DNA from: Onstottus_B arcticum
Lineage (GTDB): Bacteria > Acidobacteriota > Blastocatellia > UBA7656
Assembly (NCBI GenBank): GCA_038040485.1
Contig: JBBPIE010000028.1
Location: 25,295-89,294, forward strand
Length of the DNA: 64,000 nt
Reading direction: 5' to 3'
Within the stretch, counting starts at the first letter, position 1. Every line of letters starts with the position of its first letter. The notes beneath the pieces are model-generated. The model saw only the letters and a list, made by a program, of their open reading frames with translations, did not search any database and was not told the DNA's origin. Both the position numbers and the translations under genes were made by a program. Shown here piece after piece: positions 8,096 to 17,457 of this stretch.

Positions 8096-9661
8096 GTGCC
8101 TAACCGGCAATCAACAGGTGATGAACAATCGGCCGTGGCGTGGCGCCCAAGGGTGAGTCCCTGGCTTATCGCCCCCGCCGTTATGCTCGCGACGTTCATG
8201 GAAGTTCTCGACACAACCATTGACAATGTGTCGGTCCCGCATATTGCAGGGAGCCTGTCGGCAAGCACCAGCGAAGCCACCTGGGTGCTGACCAGTTATT
8301 TGGTCTCGAACGCCATCGTGCTCCCGGCGAGCGCCTGGCTGGGGACTTTTTTTGGGCGCAAGCGATTCTTGATCGCCTGCATCGTCCTTTTTACGGTCGC
8401 GTCGTTCTTATGCGGCGCGGCAACAAGCCTCGGGTTTCTCGTGGTCACCCGTATCATACAGGGAGCGGGCGGCGGGGCCTTGCAGCCATTTTCTCAGGCG
8501 ATTCTGCTGGAGAGTTTTCCACCTCAAAAGCGTGGCGTCGCGATGGCAGTCTTTGGGCTGGGTGTCATCGTGGCGCCGATCATCGGCCCGACGCTCGGCG
8601 GATGGATAACTGACAACTACTCCTGGCGATGGATCTTTTATATCAATATTCCGATTGGCGCGCTCGCCATCTTCCTGCTGCACCGCTTTGTCGAAGACCC
8701 ACCCTACATCAAGAATGCCCGGCCCGGCCGAATTGACGCGCTTGGATTGGGCCTGCTGGCCATCTGGATTGCAACGCTCCAGATCGTTCTCGATAAGGGG
8801 CAGGAGGACGATTGGTTCAGCGCCGTTTGGATTCGCTGGTTCGCGGTGATCTCAGTCCTGGGCTTTATCGCATTCATCATGCGGGAACTCAAAGCTAAGG
8901 AACCTATCGTCAAATTGCGCATCTTCTTGAATCGCAATTTTGCCGTCGGGACCATAGTAGTGCTGCTCCTGGGGGTGACCATTTACGGCTCGATCACCTT
9001 GCTGCCGCTCTTTTTGCAAACGGTAATGGGTTATCCGGCGCTGCAAAGCGGCCTGGCGCAAAGCCCGCGCGGTCTTGGGGCTCTGGTGATGATGCCTATT
9101 GCGGGCATGCTGGTCAGCCGGATGGACAACCGGCTGTTGATCTCTACCGGATTCCTGTTGTATGCCCTTAGCAGTTTCACGTTGAGCTATGTGAATCTCG
9201 ATATTTCACCCAGCTTCATCACCTGGCCGAACGTCCTGCAAGGCCTGGCAGTGGGATTGATCTTCGTTCCGCTGACTACAATGGCAATGGGAACGCTCGA
9301 CAACGAGCAGATTGGAAATGCATCCGGCATCTACAATCTGTGCCGCAATCTCGGCGGCAGCATAGGCATCTCGCTGGTCACCACACTGCTTGATCGCGGC
9401 TCGCAATCTCATCAGGCGATATTGGCGTCGCATATGACGCCATACGAGCCGGCATTCCAGCAGCGCCTGCGGGCGCTCGAACAGGTGCTCGGCTCTGCTG
9501 GGAAGGCATACGGGATGATGTACGGAATGATGGTCAAGCAAGCCACGCTACTAGCCTATGTGGATAACTTTCGCTTGTTCGCGTTCATCTGTGTGATCTG
9601 CGCCGGGGCGGCCTTCCTGTTCAAGAAGGTAAAGGCGAGCCGTCCGGTCGAGGCGCACTGA
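8096..9661 (+). CDS. DHA2-family drug:H+ antiporter (EmrB/QacA type)
   Basis: 521 residues, 14 predicted membrane helices. Near the start is MEVLDTTIDNVSVPHIAG, the usual D-T-x-V/N-V motif of DHA2 pumps, and GVIVAPIIGPTLGGWI matches antiporter motif C, followed by WRWIFYINIPIG. GTG start with GAAAGGA just upstream. It is the inner-membrane pump of the 5.0-9.7 kb efflux operon; the gap to the corrected adaptor stop is about 33 bp. Export of hydrophobic drugs or fatty acids is typical of the family, the actual substrate cannot be read from sequence. Confidence 0.92.
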   Translation: MPNRQSTGDEQSAVAWRPRVSPWLIAPAVMLATFMEVLDTTIDNVSVPHIAGSLSASTSEATWVLTSYLVSNAIVLPASAWLGTFFGRKRFLIACIVLFTVASFLCGAATSLGFLVVTRIIQGAGGGALQPFSQAILLESFPPQKRGVAMAVFGLGVIVAPIIGPTLGGWITDNYSWRWIFYINIPIGALAIFLLHRFVEDPPYIKNARPGRIDALGLGLLAIWIATLQIVLDKGQEDDWFSAVWIRWFAVISVLGFIAFIMRELKAKEPIVKLRIFLNRNFAVGTIVVLLLGVTIYGSITLLPLFLQTVMGYPALQSGLAQSPRGLGALVMMPIAGMLVSRMDNRLLISTGFLLYALSSFTLSYVNLDISPSFITWPNVLQGLAVGLIFVPLTTMAMGTLDNEQIGNASGIYNLCRNLGGSIGISLVTTLLDRGSQSHQAILASHMTPYEPAFQQRLRALEQVLGSAGKAYGMMYGMMVKQATLLAYVDNFRLFAFICVICAGAAFLFKKVKASRPVEAH

Positions 9662-9686
9662 AGAGAGCGCGGGAGGTATTGTATTT

Positions 9687-10328
9687 TTGATCAAGGTGAT
9701 AGCCATCGAACGTGAATTCGGTTGCGGCGGGGGTGCGATTGCCGAGCGGCTTGCGGGACGTCTCGGCTGGAAGCTCTTCGACCGGCAATTGACCTCCGAG
9801 ATCGCGAGGCTGGCGGAGGTCGAGGAGTCTGTTGCCAGGCAGCGTGATGAGCGGCTCGACCCGCTCTTATACCGTCTTGGAAAAGTCTTCTGGCGTGGCA
9901 GTTACGAACGGGGATTGCCGATTGCCGATGACAAGATCTTCGATACCGATCGAATGGTTTTGCTTGTCCAGCAAGTGATCGAACGCGCTTCCGATGCGGG
10001 CAACTGCGTCATCGTCGGAAGAGGTGCTCCGTGGTTTCTCCGAGGCAGGCCTGACACTCTCAGCGTCTTTCTATACGCGCCGCGGTCCGAAAAGATTCGG
10101 CGCTTGACGGCTCTCGGTAAGAATCAGATTGAAGCGATTCAACTCCTGAACACGATAGACGACGAGCGAGCCGCTTTCGTCAAACGTTACTTCGGAAAAG
10201 AGTGGCCGGTTCGCCATCTCTATCACGCGATGATTAACACGCTGCCGGGCGATGCGGCCTGCGTTTCCATAGTATTGAACGTCATCGAAGCCATGAACAA
10301 AAGACTCCAGCCCGCGAAACAAGTCTGA
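9687..10328 (+). CDS. Cytidylate-kinase-like family protein
   Basis: 213 residues from a TTG start with SD GGGAGG. The N-terminus has a P-loop-like segment (IEREFGCGGGAIAERLA), then the GRGAPWFLR and FLYAPRSEKIRR blocks and a KRYFGKEWP segment, typical of the cytidylate-kinase-like family rather than housekeeping Cmk. Members probably phosphorylate a nucleoside-like substrate, but that is unproven. It follows the DHA2 pump by 25 bp, so it may be co-transcribed with the efflux genes. A link between them is not known to me. Confidence 0.8.
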   Translation: MIKVIAIEREFGCGGGAIAERLAGRLGWKLFDRQLTSEIARLAEVEESVARQRDERLDPLLYRLGKVFWRGSYERGLPIADDKIFDTDRMVLLVQQVIERASDAGNCVIVGRGAPWFLRGRPDTLSVFLYAPRSEKIRRLTALGKNQIEAIQLLNTIDDERAAFVKRYFGKEWPVRHLYHAMINTLPGDAACVSIVLNVIEAMNKRLQPAKQV

Positions 10329-10397
10329 TGATAGACGGGTTCGCAGGAGAATCGGCAAGCGCTTCGAGTCGAAGCTTTCCGCAAAAAATGGGATGTA

Positions 10398-10442
10398 ACC
10401 GCAAGAGGCGGAAAGAACCTCTGCACAACCTTGCTCTAATCT
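10398..10442 (+). promoter_or_regulatory. Promoter-like element of the GAAAGAAC family
   Basis: ACCGCAAGAGGCG, then GAAAGAAC (10411-10418), an 18-bp gap and TAATCT (10437-10442). CCGC/GCGG in the upstream part could form a small hairpin. It lies about 130 bp upstream of the aldo/keto reductase gene at 10574. Confidence 0.55.
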
Positions 10443-10573
10443 AAACCAGACTGAGCGAGATGAATACAGATGACTGGCTAGCCAACGTCTGCGGCAGGCT
10501 CAGGAAACCAGAGCACCGAATTCATGACTGAGACAAAAAGTTAGCCGTCAATACAACCAAGAAGGGGTTAGAC

Positions 10574-11539
10574 ATGATAACAAGGAGACTTGGCAATTCC
10601 GATCTTTACATCACTCCAACAGGCTTTGGCGCATGGGCGATTGGAGGTTCGGGCTGGGAGTTCGCCTGGGGCCACCAGGACGACCGGGCTTCGATTGAAG
10701 CGATCCATCGGGCCCTTGATCTGGGCGTCAACTGGATCGACACCGCCGCGGCTTACGGACTGGGTCACTCAGAGGAAGTAGTCGCCCGCGCACTCGAGAG
10801 CTGGCCCGGCGCTCGGCCTTATGTCTTCACCAAGTGCGCCCTTCGCGGAGACGAGCGTGGGAACGTGCACAGGGTGCTTAAACCCGATTCAATTCGCCGC
10901 GAATGCGAGGGCTCTCTTCGGCGACTGCGCGTTGATGCGATAGACCTCTACCAGATTCACTGGCCGCCGGATGACAACGGGCCTGACCTGGAGGAAGGCT
11001 GGGCGACGATGGCCGAGCTGCAGCGCGAGGGTAAGGTACGCTGGATCGGGGTATCGAACTTCGACGTCGAGCAGATGCGTCGCGCACAGGCCATCGCGCC
11101 GATCACTTCGCTTCAGCCCCCATACTCGCTCATCCGGCGCGAGATCGAATCAGAGGTCCTGCCATTCTGCCGGCGCGAGGGGTTGGGTGTGATTGTTTAT
11201 TCGCCGATGGCCTCGGGGCTACTGAGTGGAGCGATGACGCGCCAGCGCGCAGCCAAACTCCCGGCCGACGATTGGCGTCATCGGGACCCCGAATTCAACG
11301 AGCCGAGGCTCTCCGATAATCTTGCGCTCGTTGATCGTCTCCGAGCAGTTGGCGCCAGACATGGACGATCGGCCGGCGAGGTGGCAATCGCCTGGGTCTT
11401 ACACCATCCGGCGGTGACAGGCGCCATCGTGGGCGCGCGGAACGCACAGCAGGCGGAAGGAGTGATGCGCGCTGCAGACCTCCGGCTTAGTGACCGAGAG
11501 GTCGCCGAGATCGAATCACAGACCGGCATCGCAGCTTAA
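10574..11539 (+). CDS. Aldo/keto reductase
   Basis: 321 residues, TIM-barrel NADPH-dependent oxidoreductase. The catalytic tetrad is visible: Asp56 and Tyr61 (DTAAAYG), Lys87 (VFTKC) and His129 (YQIHWPP). The C-terminal cofactor region has GAIVGARNAQQ. Length matches the family. ATG start about 10 bp after AGAAGGGG. It stands alone with its own promoter-like element. The substrate is unknown; relatives reduce sugar or methylglyoxal-type aldehydes. Confidence 0.92.
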   Translation: MITRRLGNSDLYITPTGFGAWAIGGSGWEFAWGHQDDRASIEAIHRALDLGVNWIDTAAAYGLGHSEEVVARALESWPGARPYVFTKCALRGDERGNVHRVLKPDSIRRECEGSLRRLRVDAIDLYQIHWPPDDNGPDLEEGWATMAELQREGKVRWIGVSNFDVEQMRRAQAIAPITSLQPPYSLIRREIESEVLPFCRREGLGVIVYSPMASGLLSGAMTRQRAAKLPADDWRHRDPEFNEPRLSDNLALVDRLRAVGARHGRSAGEVAIAWVLHHPAVTGAIVGARNAQQAEGVMRAADLRLSDREVAEIESQTGIAA

Positions 11540-11576
11540 TTCGGGGAATGAGGACCGCAGCAAGATAAGAAACTTT

Positions 11577-11621
11577 TCTGCAAGAAAGAGAAAGAACGCT
11601 CCTCGCAGTTCAGAATACAAT
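11577..11621 (+). promoter_or_regulatory. Promoter-like element of the GAAAGAAC family
   Basis: TCTGCAAGAAAGA, then GAAAGAAC (11590-11597), an 18-bp gap and TACAAT (11616-11621). With the minus-strand copy at 3447 it is the closest to the consensus. It lies about 160 bp upstream of the secreted protein gene at 11783, the paralogue of the gene served by 3447. Confidence 0.55.
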
Positions 11622-11782
11622 TGGAATGTGAGCCATCTGCTGGATGCGCAGCTTTCGGGCGCACAAGGCGTGAAGCCACAAGAAGAAAAATGTGGTGAAG
11701 CAGTTGATCCGCGATCAACTCCATACGGATAACACAACCGACCGGTAGCTTCGACCGTTCGTCAAGTCATAGTGGAGGTAAT

Positions 11783-12247
11783 GTGAAGATACATTCTACA
11801 AAGATGCTTTTGATGCTTAGTCTGTTGATAGCAAGCGGAAGTGTCACTGCAAGAGCCCAAGAGCTAATCGATGATACTGCTATCAAGGCAGATGTTCCTC
11901 ACGCGTTCATCGTGAAAGACAAAACGTTGCCGGCTGGCAAGTACACGGTCAAGCGCCTTGATGACACTCAGCCAAACGTTCTTGAGATACGCAGCGAAGA
12001 TGGCCGCAACGCTGTTACTTTCGAGGCAGAGTCCGCCCAGACGAATCAGATACCCCGTAAGGCTGAGCTGGTCTTCAGCAAGCTCGGAGACCAGTATTTC
12101 CTCTCGAAGATTTGGACGGCTGATAGCAGCCTTGGATATCAGTTGCCAAAGACCAAAGCGGAAGAGAACCTTGAAGGCAGCGGCATGAAGGCGGAGCACC
12201 ATTCAATCTTCGCCAAAGTGCATAAGAGAACTAAAAAGACGACCTAA
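11783..12247 (+). CDS. Small secreted protein, paralogue of the 2781 gene
   Basis: 154 residues from GTG 11783 with SD GGAGGT. Signal peptide MLLMLSLLIASGSVTARA, then the same pattern as the protein at 2781-3266: VPHAFIVKDKTLPAGKYTV, VLEIRSEDG, AELVFSKLGDQYFLSKIW and a basic His/Lys-rich tail. The two are about half identical by eye in the mature part. No function is known to me. Periplasmic or surface location is inferred. A hairpin follows the stop codon. Confidence 0.75.
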   Translation: MKIHSTKMLLMLSLLIASGSVTARAQELIDDTAIKADVPHAFIVKDKTLPAGKYTVKRLDDTQPNVLEIRSEDGRNAVTFEAESAQTNQIPRKAELVFSKLGDQYFLSKIWTADSSLGYQLPKTKAEENLEGSGMKAEHHSIFAKVHKRTKKTT

Positions 12248-12271
12248 GAGCGCGCTGTGTAGTCGAAAACA

Positions 12272-12330
12272 GGTTCAAGACAGTCAAACGACGGGCCGAA
12301 ACTCCCCCTCGGTTCGGGCTGTCTTGAGCC
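12272..12330 (+). terminator. Hairpin terminator after the secreted-protein gene
   Basis: GGTTCAAGACAG (12272-12283) pairs with CTGTCTTGAGCC (12319-12330), and an inner CCGAA/TTCGG stem (12296-12300/12313-12317) extends it. A short run GTCATTTGTCC follows, so it is a plausible intrinsic terminator 25 bp after the stop. The right arm is shared with the inverted repeat at 2750-2761. Confidence 0.6.
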
Positions 12331-12555
12331 TGTCATTTGTCCTTTCGAACGTACGGAGTTAGATCACGGTTACATTAGATAATTCCTTTTGCGGCGCTTT
12401 GAATGATTGCAACTACCGCGGCCCTCGTCACCTGCGCCTTTGTCTAACGAGGCTGATTCAGTTTCATCTTCGATAAAGTGAATTCCCGACTCCCCTGTCC
12501 GAGTCTTGCGAATCATCGACCCCCCCCCCAATTCTCGGCAAAAAATAGAATATTG

Positions 12556-12599
12556 CCGCAGAAAACAGAAAGAACATCCCTCGAGCTTTGCGTTAGTCT
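12556..12599 (+). promoter_or_regulatory. Promoter-like element of the GAAAGAAC family
   Basis: GCCGCAGAAAACA, then GAAAGAAC (12568-12575), an 18-bp gap and TAGTCT (12594-12599). It is 35 bp before a 17-codon leader frame and about 90 bp before the RND permease gene, so it probably drives the RND operon. Confidence 0.55.
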
Positions 12600-12633
12600 A
12601 CTCTTTCGAGCGCTTCTTGAAAAAAGGGACATT

Positions 12634-12687
12634 ATGAAACCCAAGACTCTATCAAATGCGGCTGGTGCAAACCTTCGCGAGAGGTAA
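12634..12687 (+). CDS. Possible 17-residue leader peptide before the RND operon
   Basis: ATG 12634 is preceded by AAAAAAGGGAC and opens a 17-codon frame (MKPKTLSNAAGANLRER) whose stop ends 3 nt before the permease ATG. Its last codons supply GAGAGG, the SD of the permease, so translating it would pass directly into the permease start. It could serve translational coupling or be incidental. No similarity recognised. Confidence 0.35.
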   Translation: MKPKTLSNAAGANLRER

Positions 12688-12690
12688 TCT

Positions 12691-15600
12691 ATGTGGATCG
12701 TTAGGCTTGCGCTTCGGCGCCCATACACCTTCATCGTGATGTCGCTGCTGATCTTGATTCTCGGCGTAGTGGCGATCTTCCGCACTCCGGTTGATATATT
12801 TCCGGTCGTAGACATTCCGGTCGTCAGCGTCATCTGGACCTATAGCGGCATGGGACCGGAAGAGATGACCAATCGGATCACCACCAACACCGAGCGCGGT
12901 TTCACCACGACGGTTAATGACATCGAGCACATGGAGTCGTCGTCGATGAATGGCGTGGCGGTCACCAAGATCTACTTTCAGCCCGGCGCAAACATCCCGG
13001 CGGCAGTCGCGCAGGTCACCGCGATATCGCAGACTGTGCTGAGGGGGTTGCCGGCAGGGATCACTCCACCGCTCATCATTCAGTATAGTGCCTCGAATGT
13101 TCCGGTGTTGCAGGCTGCGGTCTATAGCGACACGCTCTCGCCGGATCAGCTCCAGGACTACGCCAATCAATTCATCCGGATACAGCTTGCCACCGTTGAG
13201 GGCGCGCAAACGCCAATCGCTTTTGGGGGCGCGCCGCGCAACCTCATGGTCGATCTCGATCCGGAACAAATGTTTGCGAAAAACGTCTCGCCGTCCGATG
13301 TGAGCGCCGCCTTCAACGCGCAGAACGTCATCCTGCCCGCGGGCACGGCAAAGATGGGCGAGCGCGAATACAACGTGCGGCTCAACAGCAGTCCGACGGT
13401 CGTCGATCAGCTTAATGACCTGCCGATCAAGCAAGTCAACGGCGCTACCGTCTACCTTAAGGATGTCGCCCACGTTAGAGAAGGCGCCGGCGTCCAGACC
13501 AATATGGTGCGCCGTAACGGGCAGCCTTCGGCGCTGCTCACGGTCCTAAAGAGCGGCAGCGCTTCGACGCTCACGGTAGTCAGTAACGTAATCGCTCGAA
13601 TGCCCAGCATATTGACGACGCTGCCATCATCACTAAAACTTGACTTCCTCTTCGATCAATCATTGTTTGTGCGCGCCTCAATTTCGGGGGTCGTGCGCGA
13701 GGCGGTCATCGCCGCTTGCCTGACCGGCTTGATGATTCTCCTGTTTCTAGGTAGTTGGCGGAGCACGTTGATCGTCGTGACTTCGATCCCGCTATCGATC
13801 CTCTCCTCGATCATCATTCTCAGTTTCCTCGGCCAGACGCTCAACATCATGACGTTGGGCGGGCTGGCGCTGGCTGTCGGCATGCTGGTCGATGATGCGA
13901 CCGTCGAAATCGAGAACACGCATCGCAATCTGGAGATGGGCAAGCCAATCATCAGAGGGATTCTGGATGGCGCGGCGCAGGTCGCCACGCCGGCGTTCGT
14001 CTCGACGCTGTCGATCTGCATCGTCTTCGTCTCGGTAATGTTTTTGACCGGGGCCGCCAAATCATTATTCACGCCGCTGGCGATGGCCGTGGTGTTCGCG
14101 ATGCTGCCCTCGTATCTGCTGTCGCGCACCCTCGTGCCAACGATGATCAGATTTATGCTGCCAAAAGAGGTTGAGCTCTATCAGAGCAAAGGCGCTCATG
14201 AAGCAACCGGCGAAGTAGAACACCAGCAGCCAACCGCCAGCAACAAGCCGCGCGGCGACATCATCTGGCGCATCGGCGAGAGATTCAACCGCCTCTTTGA
14301 AAAGCTACATGCCGCGTATGGCCGCTCGCTGGGCTGGGCGCTGGCTCATCGCCTGGTCGTGTGCGCAGTGTTTGTCATCTTCTGCGCCGTTTCCTTCGCC
14401 CTGTTCCCGTTTCTCGGGCGTGACTTCTTCCCATCGGTCGATGCCGGCCAGTTTAGCCTGCACGTGCGCGCCCCGGCGGGCACACGCCTGGAAGAGACCG
14501 CCCTGCGCTTCTCCCAGGTGGAGGAGGTGATCCGCGAGACCATCCCCTCAGACGAGCTAGCGACTGTCCTCGACAACATCGGACTGCCGCCGTTCCTCAA
14601 CCTTGCTTTCGGCAGCACGGCGACCATCGGGCCGGCGGATGGCGATATCCTGGTCGCGCTTCAACCCAAGCATAGCCCGACCGAAAAGTACGTCGAAGTC
14701 CTGCGCGACAAATTGACTGCGCGGTTTCCCGATATGACCTTCTTCTATCAGCCTGCAGACATCGTGACTCAGGTTCTGAATTTTGGACTTCCCGCGCCGA
14801 TTGATATTCAAGTCGTCGGGCACGATCCGAAGAATCAGGACATCGCGCGAGAGATCCAGACGCGGGTTGCGGCCATCCCCGGCGCGATTGACGTTCACAT
14901 TTCACAGGTGCTCAACATCCCGGAACTGTTCGTCAACGTCGACCGGACTCGGGCCCAGCAGATTGGCCTTACGCAGCGCGAGGTCGCCAGCGACATGCTG
15001 GTGTCGCTGAGTTCGAGCGCCCAGACCGCGCCGAACTTCTGGCTCGATCCATCAAACGGTGTGAGCTACGCGGTCCAGGTCATGACGCCGCAGTACAAGA
15101 TCCCTTCGATCGATGCGCTCGGGCGCACGCCGGTGACGTCGCCTGGTGTGACCAGACCGCAGCTACTAAGCAATCTAGCGACGGTCGACCGCACCACTTC
15201 GGCGGGCGTTGTCAGCCATTACAACGTGCAGCCCACACTCGACGTCATGGCCAGCGTGCAGAACCGCGACCTCGCCGGTGTCGCCGGCGACGTCGACAAG
15301 ATCCTGGCTGATGTGCAGTCGAGGTTGCCGCGCGGTACTTCGATCTCTGTGCGCGGCCAGGTCGAAACGATGCGAGCCTCGTTCTCTGGTCTGAGCATTG
15401 GCTTGATATTCGCCGCAGTTCTTGTCTACCTGCTCATCGTCGTCAATTTTCAATCGTGGCTTGATCCGTTCATCATCGTCGCAGCCCTTCCCGGGGCGAT
15501 CTCCGGAATCATCTGGATGTTGTTTGTCACGCAGACGACGGTCAGCGTCCCTGCGATGATGGGCGCCATTATGACGATCGGCGTCGCGGTCGCAAACAGC

Positions 15601-15918
15601 ATCCTGCTAATCACTTTTGCAGGCGAGCAATGGCTCTCGGGCAAGAGCGCGCTTGAGGCAGCGCTCGAGGCTGGGCAGACGCGGCTGCGTCCGGTGCTGA
15701 TGACGGCGGCCGCCATGATCATCGGCATGCTGCCGATGGCCCTCGGATTGGGTGAAGGCGGCGAACAGAACGCGCCGCTGGGTCGAGCCGTAATCGGCGG
15801 TCTACTGGTGGCCACCGTCTGCACGCTCTTTTTCGTGCCGGTGGTCTACAGCCTCTTGCACCGGCAGCCACCCCGAGCTCTGTCGCTTGAAGAGGCCGAA
15901 TTGCTCGCAGAAAACTGA
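12691..15918 (+). CDS. RND efflux permease (AcrB/HAE1-type)
   Basis: 1075 residues with the RND architecture: one N-terminal helix, a large periplasmic pore/docking loop, six helices, a second large loop and a final helix group. The proton-relay pair Asp401-Asp402 in helix 4 is present (GMLVDDATVEIEN), and the helix-10/11 region reads MTIGVAVANSILL. The start MWIVRLALRRPYTF is typical. A Gln/Thr-rich loop at about 495-525 (EVEHQQPTASNKPRG) is the usual cytoplasmic link. It is the first structural gene of a permease-adaptor-TolC operon. The family pumps drugs, solvents or signals from periplasm to outside; the specificity is not visible. Confidence 0.95.
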   Translation: MWIVRLALRRPYTFIVMSLLILILGVVAIFRTPVDIFPVVDIPVVSVIWTYSGMGPEEMTNRITTNTERGFTTTVNDIEHMESSSMNGVAVTKIYFQPGANIPAAVAQVTAISQTVLRGLPAGITPPLIIQYSASNVPVLQAAVYSDTLSPDQLQDYANQFIRIQLATVEGAQTPIAFGGAPRNLMVDLDPEQMFAKNVSPSDVSAAFNAQNVILPAGTAKMGEREYNVRLNSSPTVVDQLNDLPIKQVNGATVYLKDVAHVREGAGVQTNMVRRNGQPSALLTVLKSGSASTLTVVSNVIARMPSILTTLPSSLKLDFLFDQSLFVRASISGVVREAVIAACLTGLMILLFLGSWRSTLIVVTSIPLSILSSIIILSFLGQTLNIMTLGGLALAVGMLVDDATVEIENTHRNLEMGKPIIRGILDGAAQVATPAFVSTLSICIVFVSVMFLTGAAKSLFTPLAMAVVFAMLPSYLLSRTLVPTMIRFMLPKEVELYQSKGAHEATGEVEHQQPTASNKPRGDIIWRIGERFNRLFEKLHAAYGRSLGWALAHRLVVCAVFVIFCAVSFALFPFLGRDFFPSVDAGQFSLHVRAPAGTRLEETALRFSQVEEVIRETIPSDELATVLDNIGLPPFLNLAFGSTATIGPADGDILVALQPKHSPTEKYVEVLRDKLTARFPDMTFFYQPADIVTQVLNFGLPAPIDIQVVGHDPKNQDIAREIQTRVAAIPGAIDVHISQVLNIPELFVNVDRTRAQQIGLTQREVASDMLVSLSSSAQTAPNFWLDPSNGVSYAVQVMTPQYKIPSIDALGRTPVTSPGVTRPQLLSNLATVDRTTSAGVVSHYNVQPTLDVMASVQNRDLAGVAGDVDKILADVQSRLPRGTSISVRGQVETMRASFSGLSIGLIFAAVLVYLLIVVNFQSWLDPFIIVAALPGAISGIIWMLFVTQTTVSVPAMMGAIMTIGVAVANSILLITFAGEQWLSGKSALEAALEAGQTRLRPVLMTAAAMIIGMLPMALGLGEGGEQNAPLGRAVIGGLLVATVCTLFFVPVVYSLLHRQPPRALSLEEAELLAEN

Positions 15919-15965
15919 CAAGGTCAGTCAACCGTTCGCGAGCTTGAATACTGGAGGAGAAGGAA

Positions 15966-17453
15966 GTGGCAACGAGTTCCGAAGAGCTTAAGATCAATCA
16001 TCCCCGTCTCGATGAGCCACGGCGGCAACCGGCCGAGCAGCCGATAGTCGAAGGCACAGAGCTTCGCAAGAAGCACCGCTTCAAGCGAATGCTCCTGTCG
16101 CTCATCGGGCTGGTCATGATTGCCGGTCTTCTGGTTGCGGCCGTCCTGCCGCGCATCGAGCGGCAAAAGAAGATCACGGCGGCAGCCCAGGCCATCCAAG
16201 ACGCCTCCCCGGCGGTGAACGTAATCACCGCGCAACAGGCGCCGGCGTCTTCCGAACTGGAATTGCCGGGTAACATCGAAGCGATTCAAGTAGCAGCCGT
16301 CTCCGCCCAGACAAGCGGTTATCTAAAGCGCTGGTACGTAGACATCGGCGACCGCGTACACGCGGGACAATTGCTGGCTGAGATCGACACTCCAGAAGTT
16401 GATCAAGAACTGCAGCAAGCCCGATCGACCTTAGTGCAGGCGCAAGCGAGCCTTGGTCAGGCGGAGGCCAATCTTCGTCTGTCCATCACGAACATGGATT
16501 TCGCGCGAGTGAGCTATGAACGCTGGAAATATCTCGCGGAACAGCACGTCGTCTCCGATCAGGACCGCGACCAGACGCAGGCAGCCTACAACGCGGCGAA
16601 AGCAACCGTAGACGCGACACAAGCCAGCATCAATGTGGCCAAAGCGACAATCGCCGCGAATGAGGCCAACGTTCGGCGGTTTATCAATCTGCAGGGATTC
16701 AAGAAAGTATTCGCTCCGTTCGCGGGGATTATTACTGCCCGCAACGTCGAGGTAGGGTCTTTGATCAACGCCGGCGGAGGCACAAGCGCCAGCGTGACGA
16801 CCGGTACCACCGCTTCGGGCGCGACCACGCCCGGTAGCGGCACGACTCAGACGGGCACCGGTGCTGCCGCCGCCAGCGGTGGCCTATTTCAACTTGCGCG
16901 GATTGATACCCTGCGCATTTTCATCAGCGTCCCGCAGACGTTCGTCAACTCGATCAAACCGGGGCAGACGGCCGAGATCGCCGTCAACGAGTTTCCACAG
17001 CAACCATTTAAAGGGACAGTCGTCCGCACAACCAATGCGCTCGATCCAGCCTCACGCACCTTGCTCACAGAAGTGCAGACCACGAATTCCGGTTACCAGC
17101 TTCTGCCCGGCATGTACGCGACCGTGACGTTCGGCGTCACTCTCGCCCAGCCGCCGGTGCAGATCCCAGCCACGGCTCTGGTTATTCGCGCCGATGGGCC
17201 GCAGGTGGTGACCGTCACTGGGGATCAAAAGGCGAATTATCAGAAAGTCGTGATCGGGCGCGATTACGGCGGTACGTTAGACATCATCTCCGGTCTCGAG
17301 CCGGGGTCGACGCTCATCCTAAACATCCCAGACGGTTTGCAGGATGGTGAATCGGTGCGTGTCCAGCCTGCTCAAGCCAACCAGCCAACGAACAACCAGC
17401 CCCGGGTGCCGGCAGCCTCAACGGGGCCAGGACCAAAAGCGGGGGGGAGCTAG
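15966..17453 (+). CDS. RND periplasmic adaptor subunit (HlyD/AcrA family)
   Basis: 495 residues from GTG 15966, with GGAGAAGGA just upstream. One N-terminal membrane helix (about residues 40-57, LLSLIGLVMIAGLLVAAVL), a lipoyl domain (ELPGNIEAIQVAAVSAQTSG), alpha-hairpin, second lipoyl half (FAPFAGIITARNVEVGSLI), beta-barrel and membrane-proximal domain. A Thr/Gly/Ala-rich insert sits inside the second lipoyl region (about 275-305), a low-complexity feature also seen in other RND adaptors. The C-terminal tail is Pro/Gly/Asn-rich. It would bridge the permease upstream and the TolC-like channel downstream. Confidence 0.93.
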   Translation: MATSSEELKINHPRLDEPRRQPAEQPIVEGTELRKKHRFKRMLLSLIGLVMIAGLLVAAVLPRIERQKKITAAAQAIQDASPAVNVITAQQAPASSELELPGNIEAIQVAAVSAQTSGYLKRWYVDIGDRVHAGQLLAEIDTPEVDQELQQARSTLVQAQASLGQAEANLRLSITNMDFARVSYERWKYLAEQHVVSDQDRDQTQAAYNAAKATVDATQASINVAKATIAANEANVRRFINLQGFKKVFAPFAGIITARNVEVGSLINAGGGTSASVTTGTTASGATTPGSGTTQTGTGAAAASGGLFQLARIDTLRIFISVPQTFVNSIKPGQTAEIAVNEFPQQPFKGTVVRTTNALDPASRTLLTEVQTTNSGYQLLPGMYATVTFGVTLAQPPVQIPATALVIRADGPQVVTVTGDQKANYQKVVIGRDYGGTLDIISGLEPGSTLILNIPDGLQDGESVRVQPAQANQPTNNQPRVPAASTGPGPKAGGS

Positions 17454-17457
17454 TACC

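Noticed and set aside
12521..12529. Run of nine C before the RND promoter element
   Set aside because: Homopolymer with no repeated context; probably neutral or an assembly-sensitive site.
12652..13473. 273-codon minus-strand frame opposite the RND permease
   Set aside because: Arg/Asp-rich composition and position opposite a clear RND gene mark it as a shadow.
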